A stretch of DNA of 64,000 bases from Mesocentrotus franciscanus (Eukaryota > Echinodermata > Echinoidea > Camarodonta > Strongylocentrotidae): positions 5,356,865-5,420,864 of the forward strand of contig CP137683.1 in the NCBI GenBank assembly GCA_037976565.1, given 5' to 3'. The number at the start of each line of letters is the position of its first letter. Within the stretch, counting starts at the first letter, position 1. Under the pieces are notes generated by a model. It searched no databases. It saw only the letters and a list, made by a program, of their open reading frames with translations, and was not told the origin of the DNA. A program made the position numbers and the translations under genes. This document shows, in pieces, positions 33,018 through 43,673 of this stretch.

Positions 33018-35700
33018 CTTCTCTATCTTTCCTTATAATTGTTTACTTTTTTATTCTTTCTTTTCTATTCTTTACTATGTATTTCTTTGTTGTTATTCTT
33101 CTATCATCTCCTCTATCTTTCCTTTTCTCCTTTCTTCTTTTCTATTATTCCTTATATATTTCTTTGTTATTCTTCCATCATCTTCTCTATCTTTCCTTTT
33201 CTCCTTCTTCTTTTCTCCTTCTTTCTTCTTTTCTATTATTCCTCATGTATTTCTTTATTTTCTCATATCATATTCTCTATCTTTCCTTATCTCCTATTTC
33301 TTTTCTGTCATGTATTTCTTTATTTTCATCCTTTCATCTTCTCTATCTTTCCTTTTCTCCTTTCTTCTTTTCTATCATGTATATTATGCATTTCTTTTAT
33401 TTTATCCTATCATCTTCTCTATTTTTCTTCTGCTTCTTTCTTCTTTTCTATCATTCCATATGTATTTCTTTTATTTCATCCTATCATCTTCTCTATCTTT
33501 CCTTTTCTCCTTCTTTTCTTTCATTCCATATGTATTTCTTTTATTTTATCGAATCCTCTTTTGTATCTTCCTTCTGCTTCTTTCTTCTTTTCTATCATAT
33601 ATTTCTTTATATTTATTCTTCTATCATCTTTCCTTTCTTTTTTTCTATCATTCCATATGTATTTCTTTTATTTTATCCTTTCATCTTTTCTATATTTCCT
33701 TTTCTCCTTTTTTCTTTTCTATCATCCCATATGTATTTCTTTTATTTTATCCTATCATCTTCTCTATCTTTCCTTTTCTCCTTTTCTTTCATTCCATATG
33801 TATTTCTTTTATTTTATCCTATCATCTTCTCTATCTTTCCTTTTCTCCTTTTCTTTCATTCCATATGTATTTCTTTTATTTTATCTTATCATCTTCTATC
33901 TTCCTTCTGCTTCTTTCTTTTTTATCCTTCTATCATCTTCTCTATCTTTCCTTTCTTTTATATCATTTCATATGTATTTCATTATTTGTATCCTATCTTC
34001 TCTATCTTCCCTTTTTTGCCTCTTCTTTTCTATCATTCCTAATGTATTTCTTTATTTGTATCCGTCTATCATTTTCTCTTTCCTTTTCTCCTTCTTTTCT
34101 ATCATTCCATATGTATTTCTTTTATTTTATCCTATCATCTTCTATCTTCATTCTGCTCTTTTTTTTCCTTCTTTTCTCTCATTCCATATGTATTTCTTTT
34201 ATTTCATCCTATCATCTTCTCTATCTTTCCTTTTCTCCACCTTTTTTTTCATTCCATATGTATTTCTTTTATTTTATCCTATCCTCTTTTCTATCATTCT
34301 TCTGCTTCTTCTTTTCTATCATATATTTCTTTATATTTATTCTTCTATCATCTTTCCTTTCTTTTTTTCTATCATTCCATATGTATTTCTTTTATTTTAT
34401 CCTATCATCTTCTCTATCTTTCCTTTCCTCCTTTTTTTCTTTTCTATCATCCCATATGTATTTCTTTTATTTTATCCTATCTTCCCTTTTCTGCCTCTAC
34501 TTTTCTATCATTCCTTATGTATTTCTTTATTTTTTACCCTTCTATCATTTTCTCTATCTTTCCTTTTCTCCTTCTTTCTTCTTTTCTATCATTCCATATG
34601 TATTTCTTTTATTTTATCCTATCATCTTCTCTATCTTTCCTTTTCTCCTTTTCTTTCATTCCATATGTATTTCTTTTATTTTATCCTATCATCTTCTCTA
34701 TCTCTCCTTTTCTTTCATTCCATATGTATTTCTTTTATTTTATCTTTTCATCTTCTCTATCTTCCTTCTGCTTCTTTCTTCTTTTTTATCCTTCTATCAT
34801 CTTCTCTATCTTTCCTTTCTTCTTTTGTATCATTCCATATGTATTTCGTTATTTGTATCCTATCTTCTCTATCTTCCCTTTTTTGCCTCTTCTTTTCTAT
34901 CATTCCTAATGTATTTCTTTATTTGTATCCGTCTATCATTTTCTCTTTCCTTTTCTCCTTCTTCTTTTCTATCATTCCATATGTATTTCTTTTATTTTAT
35001 CCTATCATCTTCTCTATCTTCATTCTCCTCTTTTCTTTTTTTCTCTCATTCCATATGTATTTCTTTTATTTTATCCTATCATCTTCTCTATCTTCATTCT
35101 CCTTTTCTCTTCTTTTTTCTTCTTTTATTTTATCCTAGCATCTTCTCTATCTTTACCTTTCTCTTCCTTTTCTTTCATTCCATATGTGTTTCTTTTATTT
35201 TATCCTATCATCTTCTCTATCTTCCCTTTTCTGCCTTTCTTCTTTTCTACCATTCCATATGTATTTCTTTTATTTTATCTTATCATCTTCTATCTTTCCT
35301 TTTCTCCTTCTTTTCTATCATTATATATTTCTTTATTTTTATCCTTCTATCATCTTCTCTATCTTTCCTTTCTTCTTGTTTATCATTCCATATGTATTTC
35401 TTTTTTTTTTATCCTATCATCTTCTCTATCTTCCCTTTTCTGCCTCTCTCTCTCTTCTTTTTTATCATTCCTTATGTATTTCTTTATTGTTATCCTATCC
35501 TTTTCTCCATCTTTCCTATCATTCCATATGTATTTCTCTATTTTTATCTATCATCTTCGCTATCTTCCCTTTTCTGCCTCTTTCTTCTTTTCTATCATTC
35601 CTTATGCATTTCTTTATTTTTATCCTTCCATCATCATCTCTATCTTTCCTTTTCACCTTTCTTCTTTTCTAACATGTATTATGTATTTCTTTATTTGTAT
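33018..35700. repeat. Polypyrimidine satellite, 2.7 kb
   Basis: About 35 units of 65-80 bp with TCCATATGTATTTC and TTTTATTTTATCCTATCATC as anchors. The plus strand is pyrimidine-rich throughout, giving a 913-residue open frame made almost only of Phe, Ser, Leu, Ile, Tyr and His. That composition and the repeat period show it is not a protein gene. Confidence 0.95.
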
Positions 35701-36409
35701 TTGATTCGATTTCGATTTTGATTAAATTAAGAAAAATCACTCATGTTCGCACCGTTTACATGCACCGATTTTTGAAGCTCACTTTTTTTGCTCTATGTGT
35801 GAATGGCCCTATTGTCACTTAGGTTTGTCGCAGAATGTCAAAGCTAATCTAAAATTGTTTGAAATTACATGTGGCTTACTGTCACGCCCCAACAATATAT
35901 TTGGGTATTTCTTGAAAATGGGAGTAGTTAGTTTTCTCCATGATGTACCAATTCTGTAAGGAAAATTGTATTCCATTTATGAAATGACTGCATGTGTTAC
36001 ATTTTATTGCCAGATTCTGACATTCTGTTGCAATGCTGTCAATTATTTTTATCCTACCATATTATGTCCAATTATTTTTGTTTGTTTCTTTTCATAATAA
36101 AATACTATTAGTCTAGTACATACAAGTCTATAGTATAATTCATGTATTGAATGGGATATGTACTTCATTGCAGACATTGTTTTCTAACTTTGTGGTTTTT
36201 ATTCAGTTCATTACTCGTCCACCTACCATTCAGTATACCATGTATGAACTTATGTATTATGTCCATATATAATACAGTATATAATCCCACTTTCAAAAGA
36301 AGTCTGAGATAACAAAATAATGGATTTTATAAATCATTTTTTGTGGTTCCATGAAATGAAACGAAATACTGATATAATGTTAGTTTTACCAATCCAAAGG
36401 ACTTTGTTA
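35701..36409. other. Unassigned AT-rich DNA between two satellites
   Basis: Non-repetitive by eye. It starts TGATTCGATTTCGATTTTG and contains ordinary AATAAA phrases. No exon with two good splice sites was found. Confidence 0.5.
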
Positions 36410-37735
36410 TAGACTGAAGGGTAAACCAATGGTGAACTGGGTGGTATACTGAAGGGTAGCTAGACCAATGGTGAGCTGAATGGTATACTGAAGGGTAGCT
36501 AGACCAATGGTGAGCCGAGTGGTATGCTCAAGGGTAGACCAATGGTGAGCCGAGTGGTATGCTGAAGGGTAGACCAATGGTGAGCCGAGTGGTATGCTGA
36601 AGGGTAGACCAATGGTGAACCGAGTGGTATGCTGAAGGGTAGACCAATGGTGAGCCGAGTGGTATGCTGAAGGGTAGACCAATGGTGAGCCGAGTGGTAT
36701 GCTGAAGGGTAGACCAATGGTGAGCCGAGTGGTATGCTGAAGGGTAGACCAATGGTGAGCCGAGTGGTATGCTGAAGGGTAGACCAATGGTGAACCGAGT
36801 GGTATGCTGAAGGGTAGACCAATGGTGAGCCGAGTGGTATACTGAAGGGTAGACCAATGGTGAGCCGAGTGGTATGCTGAAGGGTAGACCAATGGTGAGC
36901 CGAGTGGTATGCTGAAGGGTAGACCAATGGTGAGCCGAGTGGTATGCTGAAGGGTAGACCAATGGTGAGCCGAGTGGTATGCTGAAGGGTAGACCAATGG
37001 TGAACCGAGTGGTATGCTGAAGGGTAGACCAATGGTGAGCCGAGTGGTATGCTCAAGGGTAGGCCAATGGTGAGCCGAGTGGTATGCTCAAGGGTAGACC
37101 AATGGTGAGCCGAGTGGTATGCTGAAGGGTAGACCAATGGTGAGCCGAGTGGTATACTGAAGGGTAGACCAATGGTGAGCTGAGTGGTATACTGAAGGGT
37201 AGACCAATGGTGAGCCGAGTGGTATGCTGAAGGGTACCGGTAGACCAATGCTGAACTGAATGGTACAACGAAGGGTAGATCAGTGGTAAACTGAGTGGTA
37301 TACTGAAGGGTAATTACCAGTGGAGAACGAGTGGTATACTGAAGGGTAGACCAATGGTGAGCCGAGTGGTATGCTGAAGGGTAGACCAATGGTGAGCCGA
37401 GTGGTATGCTGAAGGGTAGACCAATGGTAAACAGTGGTATACTGAAGGGTAGACCAATGGTAAACTGAGTGGTATACTGAAGGGTAATTACCAGTGGAGA
37501 ACGAGTGGTAGCCTATGCTGAAGGGTAGACCAATGGTGAGCCGAGTGGTATGCTGAAGGGTAGACCAATGGTAAACTGAGTGGTATACTGAAGGGTAGAC
37601 CAATGGTAAACTGAGTGGTATACTGAAGGGTAATTACCAGTGGAGAACGAGTGGTATACTGAAGGGTCAACCAGTGGTACGAAGGGTGAGCTGAATGGTC
37701 TATGTTGAAGGGTATTGCAATGATGAGCCGAGTGG
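36410..37735. repeat. 35-bp satellite array, right subterminal
   Basis: About 37 units of GAAGGGTAGACCAATGGTGA followed by GCCGAGTGGTATGCT, with an exact 35-bp period through 36560-37030. Towards the right there are more TAAACTGAGTGGTATACT variants. It shares GAAGGGTA and TGGTA with the left 100-bp satellite, in the same strand orientation. The minus-strand open frames (repeats of YHSAHHWSTLQHT) are artefacts. Confidence 0.95.
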
Positions 37736-38115
37736 TAAATTAAAGGGTATTTTACCACTGAAATACCCTTCAAAGGGTATTTTACCATTCAATATGCAAA
37801 TTAAATATCCCAATTATTTAAATCGGTATTTTACCACTGAAATACCCTTCAAAGGGTATTTTTACCATTCAATATGCAAATTAAATGTCCCAATTATTTA
37901 AATTAGTATTGAAGGGTAAATGAAGGGTAAATGAAGGGTAATTCTAAATGGTATATTCCAACACTGAGTGGTAAATTCTGAAGGGTAATTGAATGGTGTT
38001 CTAATGCACCGAGTGGTAAATTTTGAAGGGTAAAGGCAATGGTATACCATTCAATTTACCCTTCATTTACCATTCAAATTACCCTTCATTTACCATTCAA
38101 TTTACCCTTCATTTT
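37736..38115. repeat. Inverted and tandem GAAGGGTA repeats joining the array to the right end
   Basis: A 105-bp unit with TTTTACCACTGAAATACCC and CAATATGCAAATTAAAT occurs twice (about 37750-37905). At 38030-38112, GAAGGGTA phrases switch to the inverted TACCCTTCATTTACCATTC, giving the mirror image of the left boundary of the giant element. Confidence 0.85.
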
Positions 38116-38459
38116 TTTTGTAAGGGCTCCAGGCAAATTCGGGCTCTGCAGCTGGATTCGCAAACCTGCACTGCGCATCCTACGTTGACCCCGGGAAAGT
38201 CGTTTAAACGCGTTTATGCTTCCCCAGAAACGGTCTGTTTGGAGAATCGCTGATCGTAAATGCACCTTTTTGTGAGTTTATGATCGGCGATTATCGGTGA
38301 TTCTACGAAAATGAGAAAGGACGCAACCGTGTTTTGAACTAACCACGTAACAAAAGCCTTATTCTGGCCAGAAAAAGTTGAGCATAAACGCACCCTTAGT
38401 CTTAGACATGATTATTGTACTAGATCTACTACTAGTACTATAGTACATGTGTCTAAACA

Positions 38460-38960
38460 TTACCTTCCGAGTCTGCAGATTCTAGACTACCCGAATTATT
38501 TTCACATGCCTTCAGTCCATGTGCGTACTGTGCAAACATGCACAGTACAGGCAAGGCACATACACACGTACGTACACATGCACACATCAAATTATTGTAA
38601 ACAAACCACAATGCCATCTTCCATATCATAAATATACAATTTAATATTCATACAAGTAGACAAATTATCCACTTACATTTCCACATGAAGGCACACAATG
38701 TCCTAAGGGCAAGACCTAACAATGATGATTCAGATTGGTCCTAATTCACAAATTACAAGTCCAAAACATATATAGCGCTGGCCTGGCCTGGGTGAGCACT
38801 ATCTAAAAGTGATGTCATTATGTATATATGACATTGACAGTGTGATGCATATCGATGCGCGCGATAGGTTTCATTCACATAATTCTGCATTGTGCACTAT
38901 ACATGAATACAAATACAAGTGAGCTATAAATGTAAACCCATTTATTGAAACTTGAATAGG
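38460..38960. repeat. Partial third copy of the segmental-duplication block
   Basis: Matches parts of 10180-10700 and 12580-13110: CCACATGAAGGCACACAATG, ATAGCGCTGGCCTGG, CGATGCGCGCG and GAATACAAATACAAGTGAGC. It starts soon after the right end of the giant element. Confidence 0.75.
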
Positions 38961-39237
38961 TCCATATTGATTTCTACAATTTTGACCTCAAATTTTGACC
39001 ATCCAGATCCAGTATAGCGTTTTTTCAACCGAGGTGCCGCGAGCGCTAGAGTATTACATTTTATATATTAAAAATATATTTTGGAATAACAAGTATCAGA
39101 AACCACAAGATCGATGCCCATGCAAATATAAATATGTATCACTTTGGGTATATTTGGTGATCGAGGAAATAACATTTCAGAGAGAGTAAGGTGTATTTCC
39201 CTCGCTCGCTCGCAAACTTAGAAATGGGATAGCTCAC

Positions 39238-40728
39238 CACTGGCGTACGCTGATGGAGGGGCGAGGGGCCCTTGGAGGCAGTTGACCCCTTCCCCTAATT
39301 AAAATTCAAACCCTATATATATTCAAATCTGAGAGGTGCCCATTTTACTTTAACAAGTGCCTTTTCTTTTGTAATAAGTGCCCATCCTCTTCAGATAAGT
39401 GCCCCTTTTTATCTTTGATGAGTGCATGCCCCTTCTCACCTCTGAAAGTGCCCTTTTTATTTTGACACGTGTCCCCCCACGTTTTCTTTCCGTAATAAAT
39501 GCCCTTTTTCCTTCTGATAAACGCTCCTTTTTTTAAATAAGAGCCACCTCCCCTTTTCATAAATGTCCCTAGGCTCACACTTCTGATAAATCATGCCTCC
39601 CGGCCCCCCACTCAGTGTTATTTAGGGTACGCGAATGCTTGTTCCCTCTTTTTTAAAGCACCCCCTATCTGAGGACTGCCAACATTTCCGAACCCCCCTT
39701 TCGCGGGCTTTTCGCAGGCTTTTCCTGCCTTGGAGACCCCCTTAAATCTGGAACACTGCTCAATGTACCCCATATCTATGATATTCAAGATATTTTATGA
39801 CCCCCTTTTTAAATTTCTAAGGAATCCAAAGAGAGAAAATGTAAAAACACCCCCTTTTTAAAGAAATTTCCGGGTGAAAAGTCAAATACACCCCCTTTTT
39901 TTAATTCTCAGGCCGGACTTTGTCGCACGAAAAGTACCCCTTTACCGGACATTTTGGTAACACGCATGGTATCCTTTCGTTCTCGGAGTGGGGGCAGGTC
40001 ATGCCTCTATTAAAATATCATAGGTGCCCCTTTTCCTATACGACAAGTGCCAATTTTCCTTTGTAATAAGTGCCCCTTTCTATTCTCACAATTGCCCGTA
40101 TTCATCTTAGGTGATCGAGTGCCCCCTTTCAGGTACAAGAAGTGCCCATTTTCACCGGCCTCTGATAATTCACCTTTTTACTTTGACACGTGCTCCTTTT
40201 CTTTAATTTCTAATAAGTGTCATTTTCCCTTTGGATATGTGCCCCTTTTTTCCTGCTCATAATTTAAAGCAACTCAGAGCAATTTCAAGTTTCAATAATT
40301 TCGTCCAAAGCTCCCTCGCTACACTCGCTCCCATTTAAATTTGATATAATTATGTTTCTTATTAAATATCTTTTCAGTCTTTCATGATTAGATTGTGCTT
40401 AAAACCCCATCAAATTAGTTGTTTTTGTCCTCTTTATAAGATGTAGTTTTTCGCACTGCGACCTCACAAATCTTAACATTTTTGCTCGCTCGCAAATAAA
40501 AAATATTCAGACCGTCACACCCAACTGCAAAGTATGATGCTTTTTAAGCAGTATCTTGGACCATGTAAACTGAAGAGAGAAACAAACATTGAAATCATCC
40601 CTGATAATGTAATCACAATGTAGGGTATACCAATGTCTCAAAATTGCATATTTTCAATTTGAGGTTTCCCTCTGTAGGTGCCCCTTTGTTGGTGCCCCCA
40701 CTTTGTAAGACGCTCCACCGCCCATGGA
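39238..40728 (+). mobile_element. hAT-like AAGTGCCCC element, boundaries uncertain
   Basis: The left end CACTGGCGTACGCTGATGG is followed by CAGTTGACCCC and AAAATTCAAACC. Degenerate AAGTGCCCCTTTT repeats lie at 39330-39590 and 40020-40260. The right-end phrase GTAAGACGCTCCACCGCCC is at about 40708. An inverted relative of the left end lies at 42429-42436, so an alternative extent is 39238-42436. A smaller element is nested at 39599-39998. Confidence 0.5.
39599..39998. mobile_element. 400-bp nested hAT-like MITE, 8-bp target duplication
   Basis: TCATGCCT occurs at 39591-39598 and at 39999-40006. The ends CCCGGCCCCCCACTCAGTG and, inverted, CCTGCCCCCACTCCGAGAAC match with small gaps. The interior has several CACCCCCTTTTTAAA phrases. 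It splits an AAGTGCCCC repeat run. Confidence 0.75.
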
Positions 40729-41042
40729 TAATGGTTGAGATAACTTATCATCTCATTGCTCAAAGTGTGAAGAACATTAATGTAAGCAATCAAGTACTTT
40801 GTTATAGTGAGTAGATGCAGAGTACTCTATATAGCCTCATGAATAATCAACATAACAAAAATTGTCAATTCCTACTATTTATATATCGCTGTATAGCAAA
40901 CACTCAGTCGGGTATCTTGTCTCAAAACAAATGCAATGAGATTTTGATTGGCAAAATCTTTAAAAGTACCCAGTCATTCTCAGTGAAATTGCATAGGTAA
41001 AGCCCGACTACAGACCGAACAAAAAAATACATTACCCTCAAT

Positions 41043-41241
41043 CAGTGGCGGATCCAGGGGCCGGGGGGGCCCGGGCCCTCTCCCCTAGAAAAAAAACAGG
41101 TAAAAACACCCTTTTTGAAAAAAATTTTGTGCTCACTACCCTGGCGCCCAAGGAGGGGGTGGCGGTGGAAAAATAATTACCCTTCCCGGAGGAAATTTTT
41201 TTTTAGGCCCCCTCCCTTGCCGCCGGCTGGATCCACCCCTG
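41043..41241. mobile_element. 200-bp hAT-like MITE with CAGTGGCGGATCCAG ends
   Basis: The left end is CAGTGGCGGATCCAGGGGCC and the inverted right end is CAGGGGTGGATCCAGCCGGC. A perfect 8-bp duplication CCCTCAAT lies at 41035-41042 and 41242-41249. The interior is GC- and A-rich filler without coding capacity. Confidence 0.85.
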
Positions 41242-41295
41242 CCCTCAATAGCCAAACATCGGTCGGTGGGGAGTCGGTGTGGAGTCGGTGCCAGG

Positions 41296-41560
41296 TAAAA
41301 ATGTCAGAGGAAAAAATGTCAGAGGTAAAAATGTCAGAGGAAAAAATGTTAGAGGAAAAAATGTCAGAGGTAAAAATGTCAGAGGTAAAAATGTCAGAGG
41401 TAAAAATGTCAGAGGTAAAAATGTCAGAGGTAAAATGTCAAAGGTAAAAATGTCAGAGGAAAAATGTCAGAGGAAAAATGTCAGAGGAAAAAATGTCAGA
41501 GGAAAAATGTCAGAGGTAAAAATGTCAGAGGTAAAAATAATAGAGGTAAAAATATATTAA
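41296..41560. repeat. 15-bp minisatellite
   Basis: About 17 units of TAAAAATGTCAGAGG, with GAAAAA variants. Open frames repeating KMSEV or NVRGK are artefacts. Confidence 0.95.
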
Positions 41561-41734
41561 AAAGCATGTTACAGGTTGAATATTGGTAATGGTTGTATAT
41601 TAGGCTTATCGAAAAGATATAACGAAGGATTCTCTGCAGTCATTAATTTCAGCGCTGCTTTATTTTCTTCTTTCTTTAACTTTTATTTACCTTTCTGCCC
41701 AAAATTGTGACTTTTGCCCGATTATTACCCAATT

Positions 41735-42436
41735 ATCAGAGGTGAAAATGGATCTTCTTGCACCTGAAAAGGGACACTCAACAGAGATGAAAAAAGGCAC
41801 TTGTGAGGATGGAAATAGAAAGTCTGTTGAAGGAAAAGGGCACCTATCAGATTTTGATAGAGGCATTTATCGGATGTTAAAAGGGGCATTTTGAAAAGGG
41901 GGAGGGGCTCATATAAATAAGGAAAAGGGGCACTTATCCGAAGGAAATATGGTACTTATTAGATAGGAAAAGAGGCACGTGTCAAAATAAAAGAAACAGT
42001 TATCAGAGGTGAAAAATGGCATTTAAGAGAAAAGGAAAGGGGTTCTTATTAAGGAGGAAAAAGTACACTAATTAAAAAGGAAAAGAGTCAAATTAAACAG
42101 GGCAAAAATATCACAGATGAAAAGGGGAATTTCTCGCACCTGAAAAGACGTATGTACTCGCCAGAGATGAAAAGAGAGGAAAAGGACAGTTATAAGAAAA
42201 GAAAAGGGGCACTTGACCAATGTAAAAAGGGTCTTTTGGGGGGTACCCTGAAAAGTGGGGGCACAGTGCCCCCACCGGGAGTGCCGCATCTGGCATAATG
42301 GGCAAAAGTGAGAAAAAACCCGGAAAATCATGTCATTTCAGCAACATTTGTATATGACTGGTATCGAATTAGAAATAAACCACGTTTGAATTTTATTTGG
42401 GGTCAACTGCCCCTCCCCCCTATCAGTACGCCGGTG
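41735..42436 (-). mobile_element. Inverted, truncated relative of the 43674-44828 element
   Basis: On the minus strand it begins CACCGGCGTACTGATAGGGG, then CAGTTGACCCC, AAATTCAAACGTGGTTTAT, ATGTTGCTGAAATGACATGA, and then AAGTGCCCC-type repeats. This order is shared with 43674-44290. No matching far end was found. Confidence 0.65.
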
Positions 42437-42455
42437 CAGTTAACCTTTATTACTA

Positions 42456-42616
42456 GGGACTTTTAGATTTGCACGTCGACGTAGTGGACTGCAACGTGTG
42501 CCATTCTTTCAAGGCACTGGCCCTTGCCCGGCAGTGCCTTAAAAGGACGTCACATTACCTTAAAAGGATGTCACCGTGGCAGTTCACGTTCTCGTCGTGT
42601 AAAATCTAAAAGTCCC
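42456..42616. mobile_element. 160-bp TA-flanked MITE
   Basis: Ends GGGACTTTTAGATTTGCACG and, inverted, GGGACTTTTAGATTTTACACG, flanked by TA on both sides. It is a short relative of the element at 5256-5961. Confidence 0.8.
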
Positions 42617-43673
42617 TAATATATACTCGCACCCTGAACGGAAGCTGTGAAATCACCGAATCAATATTTGAGCCAAAGAAAAAGAAACAGCGCCATCTAA
42701 TCATCATTGATGAATAACTTGAAAAACAGTATATAGCCAGGCGGAAATAATATTTTCAGGTTGGACAGCCTTAAAACCCAACAACAACAACAACAATCTT
42801 GATTCTGGATCGTTTGTGCCTCATGTGATACCATTACGATTTTGTTTCATGTCTAATTGAAACATGTTAGCTTGCCTTGTCTTATCATGCATTGGATGAT
42901 GAGTGTCGTTATACTTTGCCTTAGGTATATAGATCACACGCGATATTCATTTCTAGAGAAGTATAATTATACACATTAAAATAATGTAGGCCTGTATTTT
43001 GTTTAATCAATTTGCAATTAGGAAACAGAGAAAGCAGGCACGTAGCCAGGGGGCGGTGGGGCGGTCGCCCCCCTGTGAAACGCCGGCCAAAAAAAAAGGA
43101 GAGAGAGAGAGATGAGAAAAAAGGGAGAGGATGTAGGAAGAAAAAGGAGCAGACAAAGACAAGAGTCGAGAACGGTACAATGAATCGTCCCTCTTTCTCT
43201 AATAATTTGATGAAAAGTCAAAGCTTCCGCGCTCATAAGATGAAAGAAAAAATATTGCATGCAATTGTTATGCATTTAATAGATATCCCCTACATGGCAA
43301 AGCTCGGTTTGTATATCGTGCTAGCAGCGGAGACAAATCACTTCTCCTATATACCTAATAAGCAATGAGCACAACAATGGATGAAACTGATTGAATGAAT
43401 GCTTTGGAAACCTCAGGAATTAATCATCATTATGCACGAAAGTGGAACATGAAAGCGGAACATGAAAAAGGCGTTTGTTCCATATGCAATTAACATTCTG
43501 ACTATTGAAATACAATTATTCATAACAGTTGAATGAAATAATCCGTATGGAGGCACTTTGTATGGGTTACATTGTGAAAATGGCCTATATGAGCTTGAAT
43601 GTTTTGCCCTCTCCTCTGAAGTCGAGTCCTGTCTGTCCCGTATTTTAAATTCAACATGTGGTCATCCTGTCTG
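42617..43673. other. Mostly unassigned; left part of a CAGGCACGTAGCC repeat at 43034-43265
   Basis: Contains an AAC microsatellite (about 42778-42797) and the relative of the 18903 repeat. The open frame at 43012-43368 runs through that repeat and is unlikely to be a gene. Ends in CCTGTCTG, the left flank of the next element. Confidence 0.5.

Larger units (their letters stand above)
27548..34050 (+). repeat. 6.5-kb duplicated block, copy 2 (right of N gap)
   Basis: Starts at the first base after the gap with TGATTTAAATTTACCTAG, the same phrase as at 20534. It is collinear with copy 1 up to the satellite phrase ending at 34050, which corresponds to the last base before the gap. It contains second copies of the pseudogene and of all three MITEs. 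Confidence 0.95.
15336..38395. mobile_element. Giant TIR-bounded element (PIF/Harbinger-like ends) with satellite-rich flanks and cargo
   Basis: The left end is GGGTGCGTTTATGCTCACTT. The right end, read inverted, is GGGTGCGTTTATGCTCAACT. TTA precedes the left end (15333-15335) and follows the right end (38396-38398). Further in, a CTCCC.TTACAAAAAAA.TGAAGGG block occurs on the left (about 15440-15470) and inverted on the right (about 38103-38130), so homology of the two ends is not limited to the 17-bp tip. Inside are a 100-bp satellite, a promoter and first exon, MITEs, a decayed SAMD3-like pseudogene, a polypyrimidine satellite and a 35-bp satellite. Assembled length is 23,060 bp. If the repeat across the N gap is false, it is about 16,057 bp. 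No transposase or Myb-like protein is visible, so it would be non-autonomous. Confidence 0.7.

Noticed and set aside
32980..35721. 913-residue open frame on the plus strand, and the 699-, 557- and 506-residue relatives in both copies
   Set aside because: They lie in the polypyrimidine satellite. All three plus frames are open because the sequence almost lacks purines, and the residues are Phe/Ser/Leu/Ile/Tyr/His in period with the repeat. One of the frames runs through the N gap.
36407..37389. Histidine/tryptophan-rich open frames of up to 296 residues on the minus strand
   Set aside because: An exact 35-bp satellite with no stop in some frames gives this pattern. Several frames encode the same peptide, as expected for a period that is not a multiple of three.
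36410..37735. CRISPR array
   Set aside because: The repeats are directly adjacent with no unique spacers, and the context is an animal genome.
15336..38395. Reading the two GGGTGCGTTTATGCTCA ends as unrelated solo MITEs
   Set aside because: Not fully excluded, but each end has no partner nearby, the inner CTCCC.TTACAAAAAAA block also matches in inverse orientation, and TTA flanks both.
41279..41560. Repeat protein (NVRGK / KMSEV units)
   Set aside because: 15-bp minisatellite. Every unit preserves the frame trivially.
43012..43368. 118-residue open frame
   Set aside because: It overlaps a dispersed repeat that also occurs, without this frame, at 18903.
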